A stretch of 64,000 nucleotides of DNA from Rhizorhapis sp036570425 (lineage in GTDB: Bacteria > Pseudomonadota > Alphaproteobacteria > Sphingomonadales > Sphingomonadaceae): contig DATCYF010000022.1 of NCBI GenBank assembly GCA_036570425.1, positions 62,001-126,000 of the forward strand. The letters are read 5' to 3'. Shown here in pieces: positions 7,711 to 16,747 of this stretch. Positions within the stretch are counted from its first letter, which is position 1. Every line of letters begins with the position of its first letter. The notes below the pieces were generated by a model that was not told where the DNA came from, did not search any database, and saw only the letters and a program-made list of their open reading frames with translations. A program made the translations under genes and the position numbers.

Positions 7711-7735
7711 GGAACCATCATGCGGGGTCCTCGTT
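7711..7735 (+). promoter_or_regulatory. EcfG-type (general stress response) promoter
   Basis: GGAAC at 7711-7715 and CGTT at 7732-7735 are separated by exactly 16 bases. This is the consensus -35/-10 pair for sigma EcfG in alphaproteobacteria including Sphingomonas. Transcription would start near 7742 and run right, but no convincing coding sequence follows. A short chance match is possible, but both elements and the spacing are exact. Confidence 0.6.
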
Positions 7736-7791
7736 AGGCACCTCGGATAGTAAATCTTTTGCCCCCCGCTCTTGCTATCCAACAACATGGG

Positions 7792-7829
7792 CCCGGAACG
7801 CTTTCTCCCCCCCCCGACGGCGTTCCGGG
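7792..7829 (+). terminator. GC-rich hairpin, possible terminator of a small RNA
   Basis: CCCGGAACGC at 7792-7801 pairs exactly with GCGTTCCGGG at 7820-7829; the 18-base loop contains a run of C. The downstream sequence TCCTTACTCTTTT is pyrimidine-rich but not a clean T-run. Together with the promoter at 7711 it would define a transcript of about 100 bases. Terminator function is inferred from that arrangement only. Confidence 0.35.
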
Positions 7830-8066
7830 TCCTTACTCTTTTGGGGCCAGCCAGATCTTCGAGGTTTGAATCGGACATGGCGGAACGGCCGCCGCCCGCC
7901 GAATGCGTGGCAAGGAACATGCGGGAAAATCGATGGGACCGGCCATCCGGATGATGACCGCTACGAGTCTCTGAAGCGCTGTTCACTCCCTGTCCGCCGG
8001 AGCACGCAGACGGGCAGCGTTTCGACTTCGCTCGATACGAACGGAATTCAATTAAGCCAAAATGCT

Positions 8067-8273
8067 CTAGCCTACGGCGGCACGGACCTTCAACACAGGT
8101 TCGTTGCGGGGTCTGGTTATGCTCACTGCGCTGATTTCAGCGGCTTTGCGGCGATATTCCGCCGCCATTGCCAAATGCATCTTGCGTGCAGGAAGGTCGG
8201 CGGTTTCGGCTGCCAGCTTTTCATGCATTTCAGCCCGTTCCAGATAAACAGCCGGGTCATCCGTGATGATCAT
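8067..8273 (-). CDS. Small conserved-type hypothetical protein (68 aa)
   Basis: The frame is open from 8462, but the first 63 residues have no protein character and lack a ribosome site. The ATG at 8271-8273 (MIITDDPAVYLERAEMHEKL) is preceded by AGGAG at 8-base spacing. The resulting 68-residue protein is charged and alpha-helical, with an internal heptad-like stretch (MHEKLAAETADLPARKMHLA). Similar small proteins of unknown function occur in sphingomonads. No function can be assigned. It stands alone between the kinase pair and the spoVR operon. Confidence 0.6.
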   Translation of the reverse strand: MIITDDPAVYLERAEMHEKLAAETADLPARKMHLAMAAEYRRKAAEISAVSITRPRNEPVLKVRAAVG

Positions 8274-8512
8274 GAAGGCCACTCCTGTTCTTGCTCTATG
8301 CCAAGTGAAATGTTGCCGTTGGGCGGAGAACATTCCCGCGCAGTCCGCCTTTCGACGGCACATCCGTCCTTCCAGCATCTCGATTGTTCCCAGACTTGCC
8401 GACGTTTCAGCATCGCCGAAGTGGCGAGCATCGGAAAGCCTGCACCTGCTGCGATCCTTCAAAAAAACAATCTCTACTATTTAGCGCAAATCGGCTGAAA
8501 AGGAAATGAATT

Positions 8513-8546
8513 CCGGATCGGGCGACACCCTATCGGGGTGATCCGG
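8513..8546 (-). terminator. Bulged hairpin downstream of spoVR
   Basis: The 335-bp stretch between the small gene and spoVR (8274-8608) has no gene. It holds the leader of the small gene and this stem-loop. CCGGAT and ATCCGG (8513/8541) form an outer stem around an inner CACCC/GGGTG stem with a 5-base loop; a 7-base bulge separates them. On the minus strand it lies about 60 bases after the spoVR stop and is followed by AATTCATTTCCTTTT. It may end the prkA-yeaH-spoVR transcript. Confidence 0.4.
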
Positions 8547-8608
8547 TGGCGAGCCATAGTTGTTCTGTGCAGGGGCTCAATCCGTTTCGGCAGGGCGCAT
8601 GAACATGG

Positions 8609-10144
8609 TCAATTTTCCGCCGGCCGCGGCGATGCCCGATACTCCTTGAGCATTTTTCCGCCTTCGCGATCGACTTCGCTCAGCACCGTGCCATAGCCCC
8701 AGAGGTTGGCGAGGTGCTGAACCACCTGCTCGGCATCCGATTGGGCAAGCAGGATGCCATTGGTGACGGCATGTTCCAGCTTCAGATGACGGTCCCCGGC
8801 CATGTCTACATCGACCACCTGAATATCAGGTTCCGTCCAGCCCACGTCATATTGCCGCGCCAGGGAACGACGGATTTCCCTGTAACCGCGTTCATTGTGG
8901 ATAGCATCGACCGCAAGCGCAGGCTCCTTTTCCTCATCGAGGAGCTTGAACAGCTTCCAGTGCCGCATGAGATGTGGGCTGAGAAATTGGGTGATGAAAC
9001 TTTCGTCACGATAGTTCGCCCATATGTCCTTCATCACCGCGTCGGGATTGCCCGATCCAGCGATATCCGGGAACCACATCCGGTCCTCGGCTGTAGGGTC
9101 CACGCAGATGCGGCTGATGTCCTGCATGATGCCAAAGCCAAGCGCATAAGGATTGAAACCGCCATATTGGCCGGAATCGAACATGGGCTGATGCGTCACA
9201 TTGGTATGGGACTGCAGGAACTCCATGAAGGCGCCATCGGTGATCTGCCCCTTTTCATGTAACCGCGTCATGATGCGGTAATGACAATAGGTCGCGCACC
9301 CCTCATTCATCACCTTGGTTTGCATCTGGGGATAAAAATATTGCGCGATCAAGCGGATGATCCGCAATATCTCGCGTTGCCAGGGCTGCAATAACGGCGC
9401 TGATTTCTCCAGGAAATAGAGGATGTTTTCCTGCGGCAGGTTCAGCGCTGTCCGGCGGTCATCCTCCTGGCTGGGCTCATGCTTCTGTTCAATGGGCAAG
9501 GTGCGCCATAGATCATTATAAACCCGCTCCCGATGGGCGCGGCGCTCCGCCTCGCGCTCCGCCTCCGCCTTCAGATCACGGACCTTGGCATGGGGATAAC
9601 GGTGTACGCCCTGGTGCATCAGGGCATGAGCGGCGTCCAGCAACCATTCCACCTGTTGCTGACCGTAACGCTCCTCGCAGTTCATGATGTAGGATTTGGC
9701 GAATTCCAGATAATCCAGAATGCCTTCTGCATCGGTCCATTGCTTGAAGAGATAATTATTCTTGAAAAAATGATTATGGCCGAAGGCCGCATGCGCGATG
9801 ACGAGCGTCTGCATCATCGCGGTGTTTTCTTCCATGATATAGCTGATGCAGGGATCGGAATTGATCACCAGTTCATAGGCCAGGCCCCGCATTCCCTTTC
9901 GATAGAGCATTTCATTGGCCAGGAATTGCTTACCAAATGACCAGTGCTTGTAGAAAAGCGGCATGCCCGTCGAAGAATAGGCGTCAAGCATCTGCTCGGC
10001 GGTGATCACCTCGATCTGATTGGGATAGACATCAAGCTTCATCTCGTTGAGAGCGACGTCCTCCACTGCGTCGTAAATGCGACGGATGAGTTCGAAATTC
10101 CAATCCCCCCCCTCGAAAAGAGGTGTGCCGACACGATCAATCAT
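8609..10144 (-). CDS. spoVR: SpoVR family protein
   Basis: A 511-residue SpoVR/YcgB protein. Recognisable family segments include a long N-terminal region around IEVITAEQMLDAYSSTGMP, AHAAFGHNHFFKNNY near residue 120, and ATYCHYRIMTRL in the middle. The C-terminal part holds DVDMAGDRHLKLEH. The ATG overlaps the yeaH stop by 4 bases. SpoVR is named for a Bacillus spore cortex defect, but in non-sporulating proteobacteria it always travels with prkA and yeaH. Its biochemical role is not known. The trio is typically induced in stationary phase or nitrogen starvation. Confidence 0.95.
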   Translation of the reverse strand: MIDRVGTPLFEGGDWNFELIRRIYDAVEDVALNEMKLDVYPNQIEVITAEQMLDAYSSTGMPLFYKHWSFGKQFLANEMLYRKGMRGLAYELVINSDPCISYIMEENTAMMQTLVIAHAAFGHNHFFKNNYLFKQWTDAEGILDYLEFAKSYIMNCEERYGQQQVEWLLDAAHALMHQGVHRYPHAKVRDLKAEAEREAERRAHRERVYNDLWRTLPIEQKHEPSQEDDRRTALNLPQENILYFLEKSAPLLQPWQREILRIIRLIAQYFYPQMQTKVMNEGCATYCHYRIMTRLHEKGQITDGAFMEFLQSHTNVTHQPMFDSGQYGGFNPYALGFGIMQDISRICVDPTAEDRMWFPDIAGSGNPDAVMKDIWANYRDESFITQFLSPHLMRHWKLFKLLDEEKEPALAVDAIHNERGYREIRRSLARQYDVGWTEPDIQVVDVDMAGDRHLKLEHAVTNGILLAQSDAEQVVQHLANLWGYGTVLSEVDREGGKMLKEYRASPRPAEN

Positions 10145-11448
10145 CGGCCCGTCACTCCTATGCCACGCCGCTGGAACAATTCACGGAAAACCGGATAAAT
10201 TTCGCGCCGGTGATGCACCTTGCGCATGACGAAGCGCCCGTCGAAATCGCCCACCGTTTCATATGCCCGCCAAAGATCACTGCCTGTGGCGAGCATTCCC
10301 CCGGCAAACGGATCTTCTTCCCGGCCGACCTCCAGATAGGCGACATATTGCGACATAGGGATTATGGCATCCTGCATCAGGCTGACCGTCCTGGGATTGT
10401 CGCTGGCCATATTGTCGCCGTCCGATGCCTGGGCGACATAGATGTTCCAGTCTTCCGGATTATAGCGGTCCTTCACGACCTCCAGCATTTTTTCCAACGC
10501 GCTGGAAACCAGGGTGCCGCCGGTCTCCCGGCTATAGAAAAAGGTCTGCTCATCGACTTCCTCGGCCCGATCCGTGTGGCGGATGAATACGACCTCAACA
10601 TGACGGTAGCAGCGGGTGAGGAACAAGTGCAGCAGTGCGTAGAAGCGCTTGGCGAGATCCTTCATATGCTCGCTCATGGAACCCGACACGTCCATCAGGC
10701 AGAACATGACAGCCTGCGCGATGGGCTTGGGATGATGCTCATAGCGACGATAGCGCAGATCGATGGGATCGATGTAGGAAATGAGCCTACGGCGGCGCTC
10801 CAGCCGATCGCGCTCCTCCCGCAGCCGCACGAGCATATCGGCGTCCGCATTTCCCAGGCTCTCCAGCCGGGCAATTTCGTCCTCAAGCTGCTTCAGTTCT
10901 TCCGACTTGGGCCGCTTGAGCGCGATGCGGCGCGACATGGCGTTGCGCATCGTCCGGGCAATCGACAAGCTGGCGGGCGATCCGGCCGTCGTATAGCCCG
11001 CGCGGCGGAGAGTGTAGGATTCGCCTCCGACCAGCCGCCGCTTGGCCAGATCGGGCAATTCCAGATCGTCAAGAAAGAGGTCCAGAAACTCCTCACGCGT
11101 CAGAACGAACCGGAATTCATCCTCTCCTTCGCCCGTACCCGCCTGGCTACCGGCGCCCTGCCCGGCGCCACCGGGAGGACGGGGAATCTTGTCGCCTTCT
11201 ACATATTCTCTATTCCCGGGAAGGATATGGTCACGATTGCCGCCAGTGCTGGACCGCCGTAGAGTCGGCTCATGCACGCCCTTTCGGACGATAGTGACCT
11301 CGCCCTCCTGATCTATATCCTTGATGCTACGATCTTTTATGCTGTCGCGGACTGCGCGCTGCACCATTGAACGGGCTCTTCGCAAGAAGCGTTGCCGGTT
11401 GACAAGGCTCTTGCCGCCGGGGTTCAGGCGTCGATCGATTACATACAT
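10141..11448 (-). CDS. yeaH: YeaH/YhbH family protein (DUF444)
   Basis: A 435-residue DUF444 protein. The N-terminus MYVIDRRLNPGGKSLVNRQRF is the family hallmark. A Gly-rich linker (PPGGAGQGAGSQAGTG, about residues 90-106) is followed by a helical region, and from about residue 250 by a von Willebrand A-like domain with the metal-site motif DVSGSM and a TGGT segment. It lies 21 bases downstream of prkA and overlaps spoVR, so the three are one operon. In enterobacteria YeaH works with the kinase YeaG in survival of nitrogen starvation; the same is inferred here. Confidence 0.94.
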   Translation of the reverse strand: MYVIDRRLNPGGKSLVNRQRFLRRARSMVQRAVRDSIKDRSIKDIDQEGEVTIVRKGVHEPTLRRSSTGGNRDHILPGNREYVEGDKIPRPPGGAGQGAGSQAGTGEGEDEFRFVLTREEFLDLFLDDLELPDLAKRRLVGGESYTLRRAGYTTAGSPASLSIARTMRNAMSRRIALKRPKSEELKQLEDEIARLESLGNADADMLVRLREERDRLERRRRLISYIDPIDLRYRRYEHHPKPIAQAVMFCLMDVSGSMSEHMKDLAKRFYALLHLFLTRCYRHVEVVFIRHTDRAEEVDEQTFFYSRETGGTLVSSALEKMLEVVKDRYNPEDWNIYVAQASDGDNMASDNPRTVSLMQDAIIPMSQYVAYLEVGREEDPFAGGMLATGSDLWRAYETVGDFDGRFVMRKVHHRREIYPVFRELFQRRGIGVTGR

Positions 11449-11469
11449 CAGCTCGCTAGCCCGCCTCCA

Positions 11470-13407
11470 TTATCCCGCCTGCTTCACGCGCATATACCAT
11501 TCCACCAAGCGCCTTACCTGCCGCTCAGTGTACCCGCGCGCGATCATCCGATCGACAAATTCGTCATGCTTCTTCTCGGTTTCGCCGTCCTTCTTGGACC
11601 CGAAACTGATGACCGGGAGCAGATCCTCGACCTGGCTGAACATCCGCCGTTCGATGACGTCGCGGATTTTCTCATAGGAAGTCCAGGAGGGATTGCGGCC
11701 GTTATTGCTCGCCCGCATCCGCAATGCAAACTTCACCACCTCGTTCCGGAAGTCCTTGGGATTAGCGATCCCGGCGGGCTTTTCGATCTTGGTGAGTTCC
11801 TGATTGATGACTTCCCGGTCGAAAAGCTGGCCGGTGTCCGGGTCTTTGAAGTCCAGATCCTCGATCCAGGCATCCGCATAGGCCACATAGCGGTCGAAGA
11901 GGTTCTGGCCATAATCATGGTAGGATTCCAGATAGGCTTTCTGAATCTCATTCCCGATGAATTCCGCATAGCGCGGCGCAAGGTCGCCTTTGATGAACTC
12001 AAGATAGCGGGTTTCCGTCTCGCCCGGCAGTTGCTCCTGCCGGACCATCCGCTCAAGCACATACATGAGATGCACGGGATCGGCGGTAATCTCAGAGGGA
12101 TCATGGTTGAAGGTTGCTGACAGCGCCTTGAAGGCGAAACGGGTGGAGACGCCGTCCATGCCCTCATCGACACCAGCCGCGTCCTTATACTCCTGCATGC
12201 TCTTCGCCCGGGGATCGACCTCCCGCAGGCTTTCGCCGTCATAGACCCGCATCTTGGAATAAAGGTTGGAATTCTCATGCTCGCGCAAGCGGCTCAGCAC
12301 GCAGAAGCGCGCCAGCATATCCAGCGTGCCGGGTGCGCAGGGGGACTGGGCCAGTTCCGACCCGCGCAGCAGCTTCTCGTAAATCTGCCGTTCCTCCGTG
12401 GCACGGAGGCAATAGGGAACCTTGATGACATAGATGCGGTCAATGAAGGCTTCGTTGTTCTTGTTGTTCTTGAAATTCTGCCATTCGGACTCGTTGGAGT
12501 GCGCCATGATGATCCCGGTGAAGGGAATAGCGCCAATATTCTCCGAACCGATATAGTTGCCCTCCTGCGTCGCGGTCAGCAGCGGGTGGAGCATCTTGAT
12601 CGGCGCCTTGAACATTTCGACGAATTCAAGAAGCCCCTGGTTCGCACGATTGAGTCCGCCCGAATAGCTATAGGCGTCCGGGTCGTGCTGAGAGAGATTT
12701 TCCAGCTTGCGGATATCGACCTTGCCGACCAGCGAAGAGATATCCTGATTATTTTCATCGCCCGGCTCAGTCTTGGCAATGCCGACCTGATGCAGGCGCG
12801 ACGGTAGAATTTTTTCGACTTTGAAGCGCGTGATGTCGCCGTTGAATTCGTCGAGTCGTTTGCGGCACCACGGGCTGATAAGGCCCGAAAGGCGGCGGCG
12901 GGGAATGCCATATTGATCCTCGATCATCGGACCGTTGGTTTCTGGATCGAATAGCGCCAACGGGCTTTCGAAGACCGGGCTGGTCTCGTCACCCGCTTTC
13001 AGCACGTAGATGGGGTGGACCTCCATCAGCGCTTTGAGGCGCTCTGCCAACGACGACTTGCCGCCGCCGACAGGACCCAGCAGATACAGGATCTGCTTGC
13101 GTTCCTCGAGCCCCTGGGAAGCGTGGCGGAAGAAGCTGACGATCCGCTCGATCGTTTCTTCCATGCCGTGAAATTCAGCGAAGCTCGGATAGCGCCGGAT
13201 CGTCCGGTTCATGAAGATGCGCCCAAGCCGTTGATCATGCGATGTGTCGATGATCTCCGGCTCGCCTATCGCCGCCAGCAGCCGCTCCGGGGCGCTGGCA
13301 TACATCATGGGATCGCCCCGACATCCGCGTAGATATTCCTCAAGGGAGATCTCTGCCTGACGGCGGGCCTCGTAATTTCGGGTATATTCCGAAAAGAGAT
13401 CATTCAT
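11470..13407 (-). CDS. prkA: PrkA family serine protein kinase
   Basis: PrkA/YeaG combines an AAA-type N-terminal domain with a C-terminal kinase-like domain. The frame is open from 13470. Family members begin MNDLF, and the ATG at 13405-13407 has AGGAG 12 bases upstream; an ATG four codons earlier abuts the AGGAG directly and is less likely. This gives 645 residues. The Walker A motif LLGPVGGGKSS is at about residues 105-115. Conserved segments such as GLLEFVEMFKAPI and the TQEGNY sequence are clear. It heads the prkA-yeaH-spoVR operon. I found no recognisable stress promoter upstream. Confidence 0.94.
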   Translation of the reverse strand: MNDLFSEYTRNYEARRQAEISLEEYLRGCRGDPMMYASAPERLLAAIGEPEIIDTSHDQRLGRIFMNRTIRRYPSFAEFHGMEETIERIVSFFRHASQGLEERKQILYLLGPVGGGKSSLAERLKALMEVHPIYVLKAGDETSPVFESPLALFDPETNGPMIEDQYGIPRRRLSGLISPWCRKRLDEFNGDITRFKVEKILPSRLHQVGIAKTEPGDENNQDISSLVGKVDIRKLENLSQHDPDAYSYSGGLNRANQGLLEFVEMFKAPIKMLHPLLTATQEGNYIGSENIGAIPFTGIIMAHSNESEWQNFKNNKNNEAFIDRIYVIKVPYCLRATEERQIYEKLLRGSELAQSPCAPGTLDMLARFCVLSRLREHENSNLYSKMRVYDGESLREVDPRAKSMQEYKDAAGVDEGMDGVSTRFAFKALSATFNHDPSEITADPVHLMYVLERMVRQEQLPGETETRYLEFIKGDLAPRYAEFIGNEIQKAYLESYHDYGQNLFDRYVAYADAWIEDLDFKDPDTGQLFDREVINQELTKIEKPAGIANPKDFRNEVVKFALRMRASNNGRNPSWTSYEKIRDVIERRMFSQVEDLLPVISFGSKKDGETEKKHDEFVDRMIARGYTERQVRRLVEWYMRVKQAG

Positions 13408-13582
13408 CGCCAATGTCATCTCCTGCGATCTGAACGGCGTTACCAGCAGTATAAGACGCCGACGCTCCACAAACCAGCCTATGTTACGTAAAACCGCTGA
13501 ACGGTTCGGAAGTTCAATTACGGGGCGAGAACAATTCGCATTGCCCTTTCATTCCCCGAAATCCGGGCGTATCAGAGCCCGC

Positions 13583-14719
13583 ATGACGATTGGGCAGGAC
13601 CATGCTGCGCAACTGGCCGCGCTGGAATCACGCGGGCGACTGCGCCGATTGATCGCGCGTGAGGGCCGGGATTTCGCCTCGAATGATTATCTGGGGCTGG
13701 CGAATGACGAGTCGATTGCGCGCGCGGTGGCGGACGCGGTCGGGCGCGGGGTGCCCGTGGGCTCCGGTGGTTCGCGCCTGCTGCGCGGCAATGCGCCCGA
13801 GCATGAAGCGCTGGAGGAAAAGGCGGCGCGCTTCTTCGGCAGCGAGGCTGCGCTGTATTTCGCCAATGGTTTTGCCGCCAATGTCGCGCTCTTCGCGAGC
13901 CTGCCGCAACGGGGCGACCTGATCCTTGCCGATGAGCTGATCCACGCAAGCGCACATGATGGACTGCGCATGACGCGCGCGGACCATATGTTCGCACCGC
14001 ATAATGACGTGAATGCGTTTGAAGCAGCCATCCGCACCTGGCGAGCGGGCGGCGGCAAGGGCCGGGTGTGGATCGCTTTCGAAACGCTCTACAGCATGGA
14101 GGGCGACATGGCGCCCATTGCAGACTTCGCGAAACTTGCCGAAGCCGAGGATGCATGGCTGTTGATGGATGAGGCGCACGCAACCGGCGTCCACGGGCCA
14201 CAGGGCCGCGGTCTTACCGCTGCTCTGGAGGGACAGGACAATGCCATCAGCCTGCACACCTGCGGCAAGGGCCTGGGCGTCGAGGGTGCGCTCGTCTGCT
14301 GCCCTGACGTCATCAAGCGCTATCTCGTCAATCGCGCCCGCCCCTTCATCTTTTCCACCGCGCCGTCGCCTTTGATGGCGGTGGCAGTATCCGCCGCGCT
14401 TGATCGGATCGCTGCGGCCGACGATCTGCGCAACAGACTGGCCGATCTGCGGGCGCATGCCGGTCAGGAAATCTGCTCCCGTTTTGACCTGCCTCCATCC
14501 ACCAGCCAGATCATTCCGGTGATCCTGGGTGACGACAAGCGCACGATGCGGATCGCGGAAGCGCTTCAGGCGGCGGGTTTCGATGTGCGGGGCATCCGTC
14601 CGCCCACCGTCCCGCTCGGCACGTCGCGTCTCCGCATTTCGCTGAGCCTCAATGTGAATGAAGAGGATGTCAGCGCTTTGGGGGCAGCGATGGCGAAGGC
14701 AATGGAGGAGGCATCTTGA
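13583..14719 (+). CDS. bioF: 8-amino-7-oxononanoate synthase BioF
   Basis: Condenses pimeloyl-ACP with L-alanine, the first ring-forming step of biotin synthesis. The frame is open from 13481, but the ATG at 13583 (MTIGQDHAAQL) gives 378 residues, the usual size, and the upstream part is not protein-like. Key features are FASNDYLGLA near the N-terminus, GSGGSRLLRGN, DEAHATGVHG, and the PLP lysine at about residue 229 in HTCGKGLG. It begins the bioF-bioD-bioA operon, each gene overlapping the next by 4 bases. Its start codon lacks a good ribosome site. Confidence 0.94.
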   Translation: MTIGQDHAAQLAALESRGRLRRLIAREGRDFASNDYLGLANDESIARAVADAVGRGVPVGSGGSRLLRGNAPEHEALEEKAARFFGSEAALYFANGFAANVALFASLPQRGDLILADELIHASAHDGLRMTRADHMFAPHNDVNAFEAAIRTWRAGGGKGRVWIAFETLYSMEGDMAPIADFAKLAEAEDAWLLMDEAHATGVHGPQGRGLTAALEGQDNAISLHTCGKGLGVEGALVCCPDVIKRYLVNRARPFIFSTAPSPLMAVAVSAALDRIAAADDLRNRLADLRAHAGQEICSRFDLPPSTSQIIPVILGDDKRTMRIAEALQAAGFDVRGIRPPTVPLGTSRLRISLSLNVNEEDVSALGAAMAKAMEEAS

Positions 14720-15381
14720 CCCGAGCGCTGATCGTCACTGGAACAGACACCGGAATTGGCAAGACCATTTTCGCTGCTGGCGTCGCCGGAATGCTTGGCG
14801 GCTGGTACTGGAAGCCCGTGCAGGCTGGCACCGATGAAGGCACCGACAGCGAGACAACGGCGCATCTTTCCGGCCTGCCGCGTGAAAGAATCCTGCCCGA
14901 GGCTTATCGCCTGGCCACACCCGCCTCACCGCATCTGGCCGCGCGCATTGACGGCGTGGAGATCGATCCCGCACGGCTCGCCTTGCCTGCCGTTGATGGG
15001 CCGCTGGTCGTCGAAGGCGCGGGCGGCGCGCTCGTCCCGCTGACGGAAGATCTTCTCTTCGCCGATATGATGGCAAGATGGCGCGCGCCAACGATTGTCT
15101 GCGCACGAACCGAACTCGGCACGATCAACCATAGCCTGCTCACGATCGAGGCCTTGCGCGCGCGCGGCGTGCCGGTGCTCGGTATTGCCTTCATCGGCGA
15201 AGCGCATGACGAGAACGAGAGGATAATCCCGAAATTGGCGGGTGTGTCGTCGCTGGGTCGATTGCCGGTGCTGAAGCAGCTCGATGCGGCCTTACTGGCG
15301 GCGGCAATTGAGGAACATATCGATGTTAGCGCAATTCTGGATGTGTTGGCTCGCGAACGCCAACCGGACATACGCGAATGA
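14716..15381 (+). CDS. bioD: ATP-dependent dethiobiotin synthetase BioD
   Basis: Carboxylates 7,8-diaminononanoate to form the ureido ring of dethiobiotin. The start is TTG at 14716, overlapping the bioF stop as TTGA. The 221-residue protein has the P-loop TGTDTGIGKT at residues 8-17, WKPVQAGTD with the conserved Lys, and VEGAGGALVPL. Overlaps on both sides couple it to bioF and bioA. Length and motifs fit the family with no gaps. Confidence 0.95.
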   Translation: MTRALIVTGTDTGIGKTIFAAGVAGMLGGWYWKPVQAGTDEGTDSETTAHLSGLPRERILPEAYRLATPASPHLAARIDGVEIDPARLALPAVDGPLVVEGAGGALVPLTEDLLFADMMARWRAPTIVCARTELGTINHSLLTIEALRARGVPVLGIAFIGEAHDENERIIPKLAGVSSLGRLPVLKQLDAALLAAAIEEHIDVSAILDVLARERQPDIRE

Positions 15382-16646
15382 CTGAAAGCGCCTCCCCCGT
15401 CTGGCATCCTTTTACGCAACATGGTCTGAAGGAGGCTATTCCTCTTGTCACGCGTGCCAGAGACGCTCTGCTGCATTGCGCGGACGGCTCCACCCTGATC
15501 GACGGCATTTCAAGCTGGTGGGTGACGACGCATGGCCATTGCCACCCGCGCATTATGGCGGCAATCGCTGAGCAAAGCCAAAAGCTCGATCAGGTCATTT
15601 TCGCTGGCTACACGCATGAACCGGCCGAAGACGTGGCGCGTGGCCTTATCGCCATTGCGCCCACGAGCCTCACCCGCGTTTTCTTTTCCGACAGCGGTTC
15701 GACCAGCGTGGAAGTGGCGCTGAAGATGGCGCTTGGCCATTGGCACAATCGCGGGGAGTCGCGTCACCGCATTCTGGTGCTGGAACATAGCTATCATGGC
15801 GACACCATAGGCACGATGTCCATCGGCGAACGCGGCGTATACAATCGCGCTTATGCGCCGCTGCTGTTCGACGTGGGCACCATCCCCCTTCCCTCCGAAG
15901 GCCGCGAGCAAGCGGCGCTCGACGCGCTGGAGGGTGCCTGCAGCGCTCCGGAAAAACCCGCTGCCTTCATTGTCGAACCTTTGATCCTGGGCGCGGGCGG
16001 CATGCTGATCTACAGCGCTGACAGCCTTCGCCAGATGCGGGAGATCTGCGCAGCGCATGATGTGCTCTTCATCGCTGACGAGGTGATGACGGGATGGGGC
16101 CGCACCGGCACGCTCTTCGCCTGCGAACAGGCGGGCGTCTCACCAGACATCATGTGCCTGTCCAAGGGGCTGACCGGGGGATCGATGCCCCTGGCGGTCA
16201 CGCTCGCCAGCGAAGCCATTTTCGCGGCGCATTATTCCGAAGACCGGGCCGATCTTTTCTATCATTCGAGCAGCTATACAGCGAACCCCATCGCCTGCGC
16301 TGCTGCGGCAGCAAACCTCGCGATCTGGCGCGAAGAGGATGTGCTTGGGGGCGTCGCTGAACTTGGGCGGGCGATGGGCGACCATCTGGACCGGATCGCC
16401 CATCATCCTGCATTCGAAAATGCTCGCCGGATCGGCACAGTGGCCGCCATTGACATGAAAGCGCGAGACGCTGGCTATCTATCCGACCTGGCGCCCCGCC
16501 TCCGGGCCTTTTTCCTGGAGCGTGGCATTCTGCTGCGTCCTCTGGGCAACAGCATCTACGTAATGCCGCCTTATGCGATCACGGCGGAACAGTTGATGAA
16601 GGTCTTTGATGCTATTGAAGAAGCGGGCAGCTTAAGCCAGGCGTGA
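15378..16646 (+). CDS. bioA: Adenosylmethionine-8-amino-7-oxononanoate aminotransferase BioA
   Basis: Transfers the amino group of S-adenosylmethionine to KAPA to give diaminononanoate. The 422-residue class III aminotransferase starts at an ATG that overlaps the bioD stop. Motifs seen: WHPFTQH near the N-terminus (a BioA signature), DGISSWWVTTHGHCHP, ADEVMTGWGRTG, and the PLP lysine at about residue 263 in CLSKGLTGG. It is the last gene of the operon. bioB and bioC/bioH are not in the window and must be elsewhere. Confidence 0.96.
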   Translation: MTESASPVWHPFTQHGLKEAIPLVTRARDALLHCADGSTLIDGISSWWVTTHGHCHPRIMAAIAEQSQKLDQVIFAGYTHEPAEDVARGLIAIAPTSLTRVFFSDSGSTSVEVALKMALGHWHNRGESRHRILVLEHSYHGDTIGTMSIGERGVYNRAYAPLLFDVGTIPLPSEGREQAALDALEGACSAPEKPAAFIVEPLILGAGGMLIYSADSLRQMREICAAHDVLFIADEVMTGWGRTGTLFACEQAGVSPDIMCLSKGLTGGSMPLAVTLASEAIFAAHYSEDRADLFYHSSSYTANPIACAAAAANLAIWREEDVLGGVAELGRAMGDHLDRIAHHPAFENARRIGTVAAIDMKARDAGYLSDLAPRLRAFFLERGILLRPLGNSIYVMPPYAITAEQLMKVFDAIEEAGSLSQA

Positions 16647-16747
16647 CACCTTCGGCACGAGCGGGTTCGTGATCGGATGCCGGAAACCTGTCAGCGATAA
16701 CCATATGTTAGGACTAAACGTGCTTTGCTGAACCGGGCCGTTTTGCC

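Larger units (their letters stand above)
7475..8066. other. 592-bp stretch without a convincing gene
   Basis: No open frame here has protein-like composition on either strand. It holds an AT-rich inverted repeat (7683-7706), a perfect EcfG-type promoter (7711-7735) and a GC-rich hairpin (7792-7829), each listed separately. The first part, up to about 7600, is the leader of the kinase gene on the minus strand. The rest of the stretch shows nothing further that I can support. Confidence 0.6.

Noticed and set aside
7792..7829. Second EcfG promoter made of GGAAC and CGTT in the hairpin arms
   Set aside because: The spacing is 21 bases on either strand, too long for the 16-17 of EcfG promoters.
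7772..7954. 60-codon plus-strand frame downstream of the EcfG promoter
   Set aside because: Starts at TTG without ribosome site and contains a poly-Pro run from the hairpin loop; not protein-like.
10123..11262. 379-codon plus-strand frame opposite yeaH
   Set aside because: The minus-strand DUF444 protein has all family motifs; the opposite frame has none.
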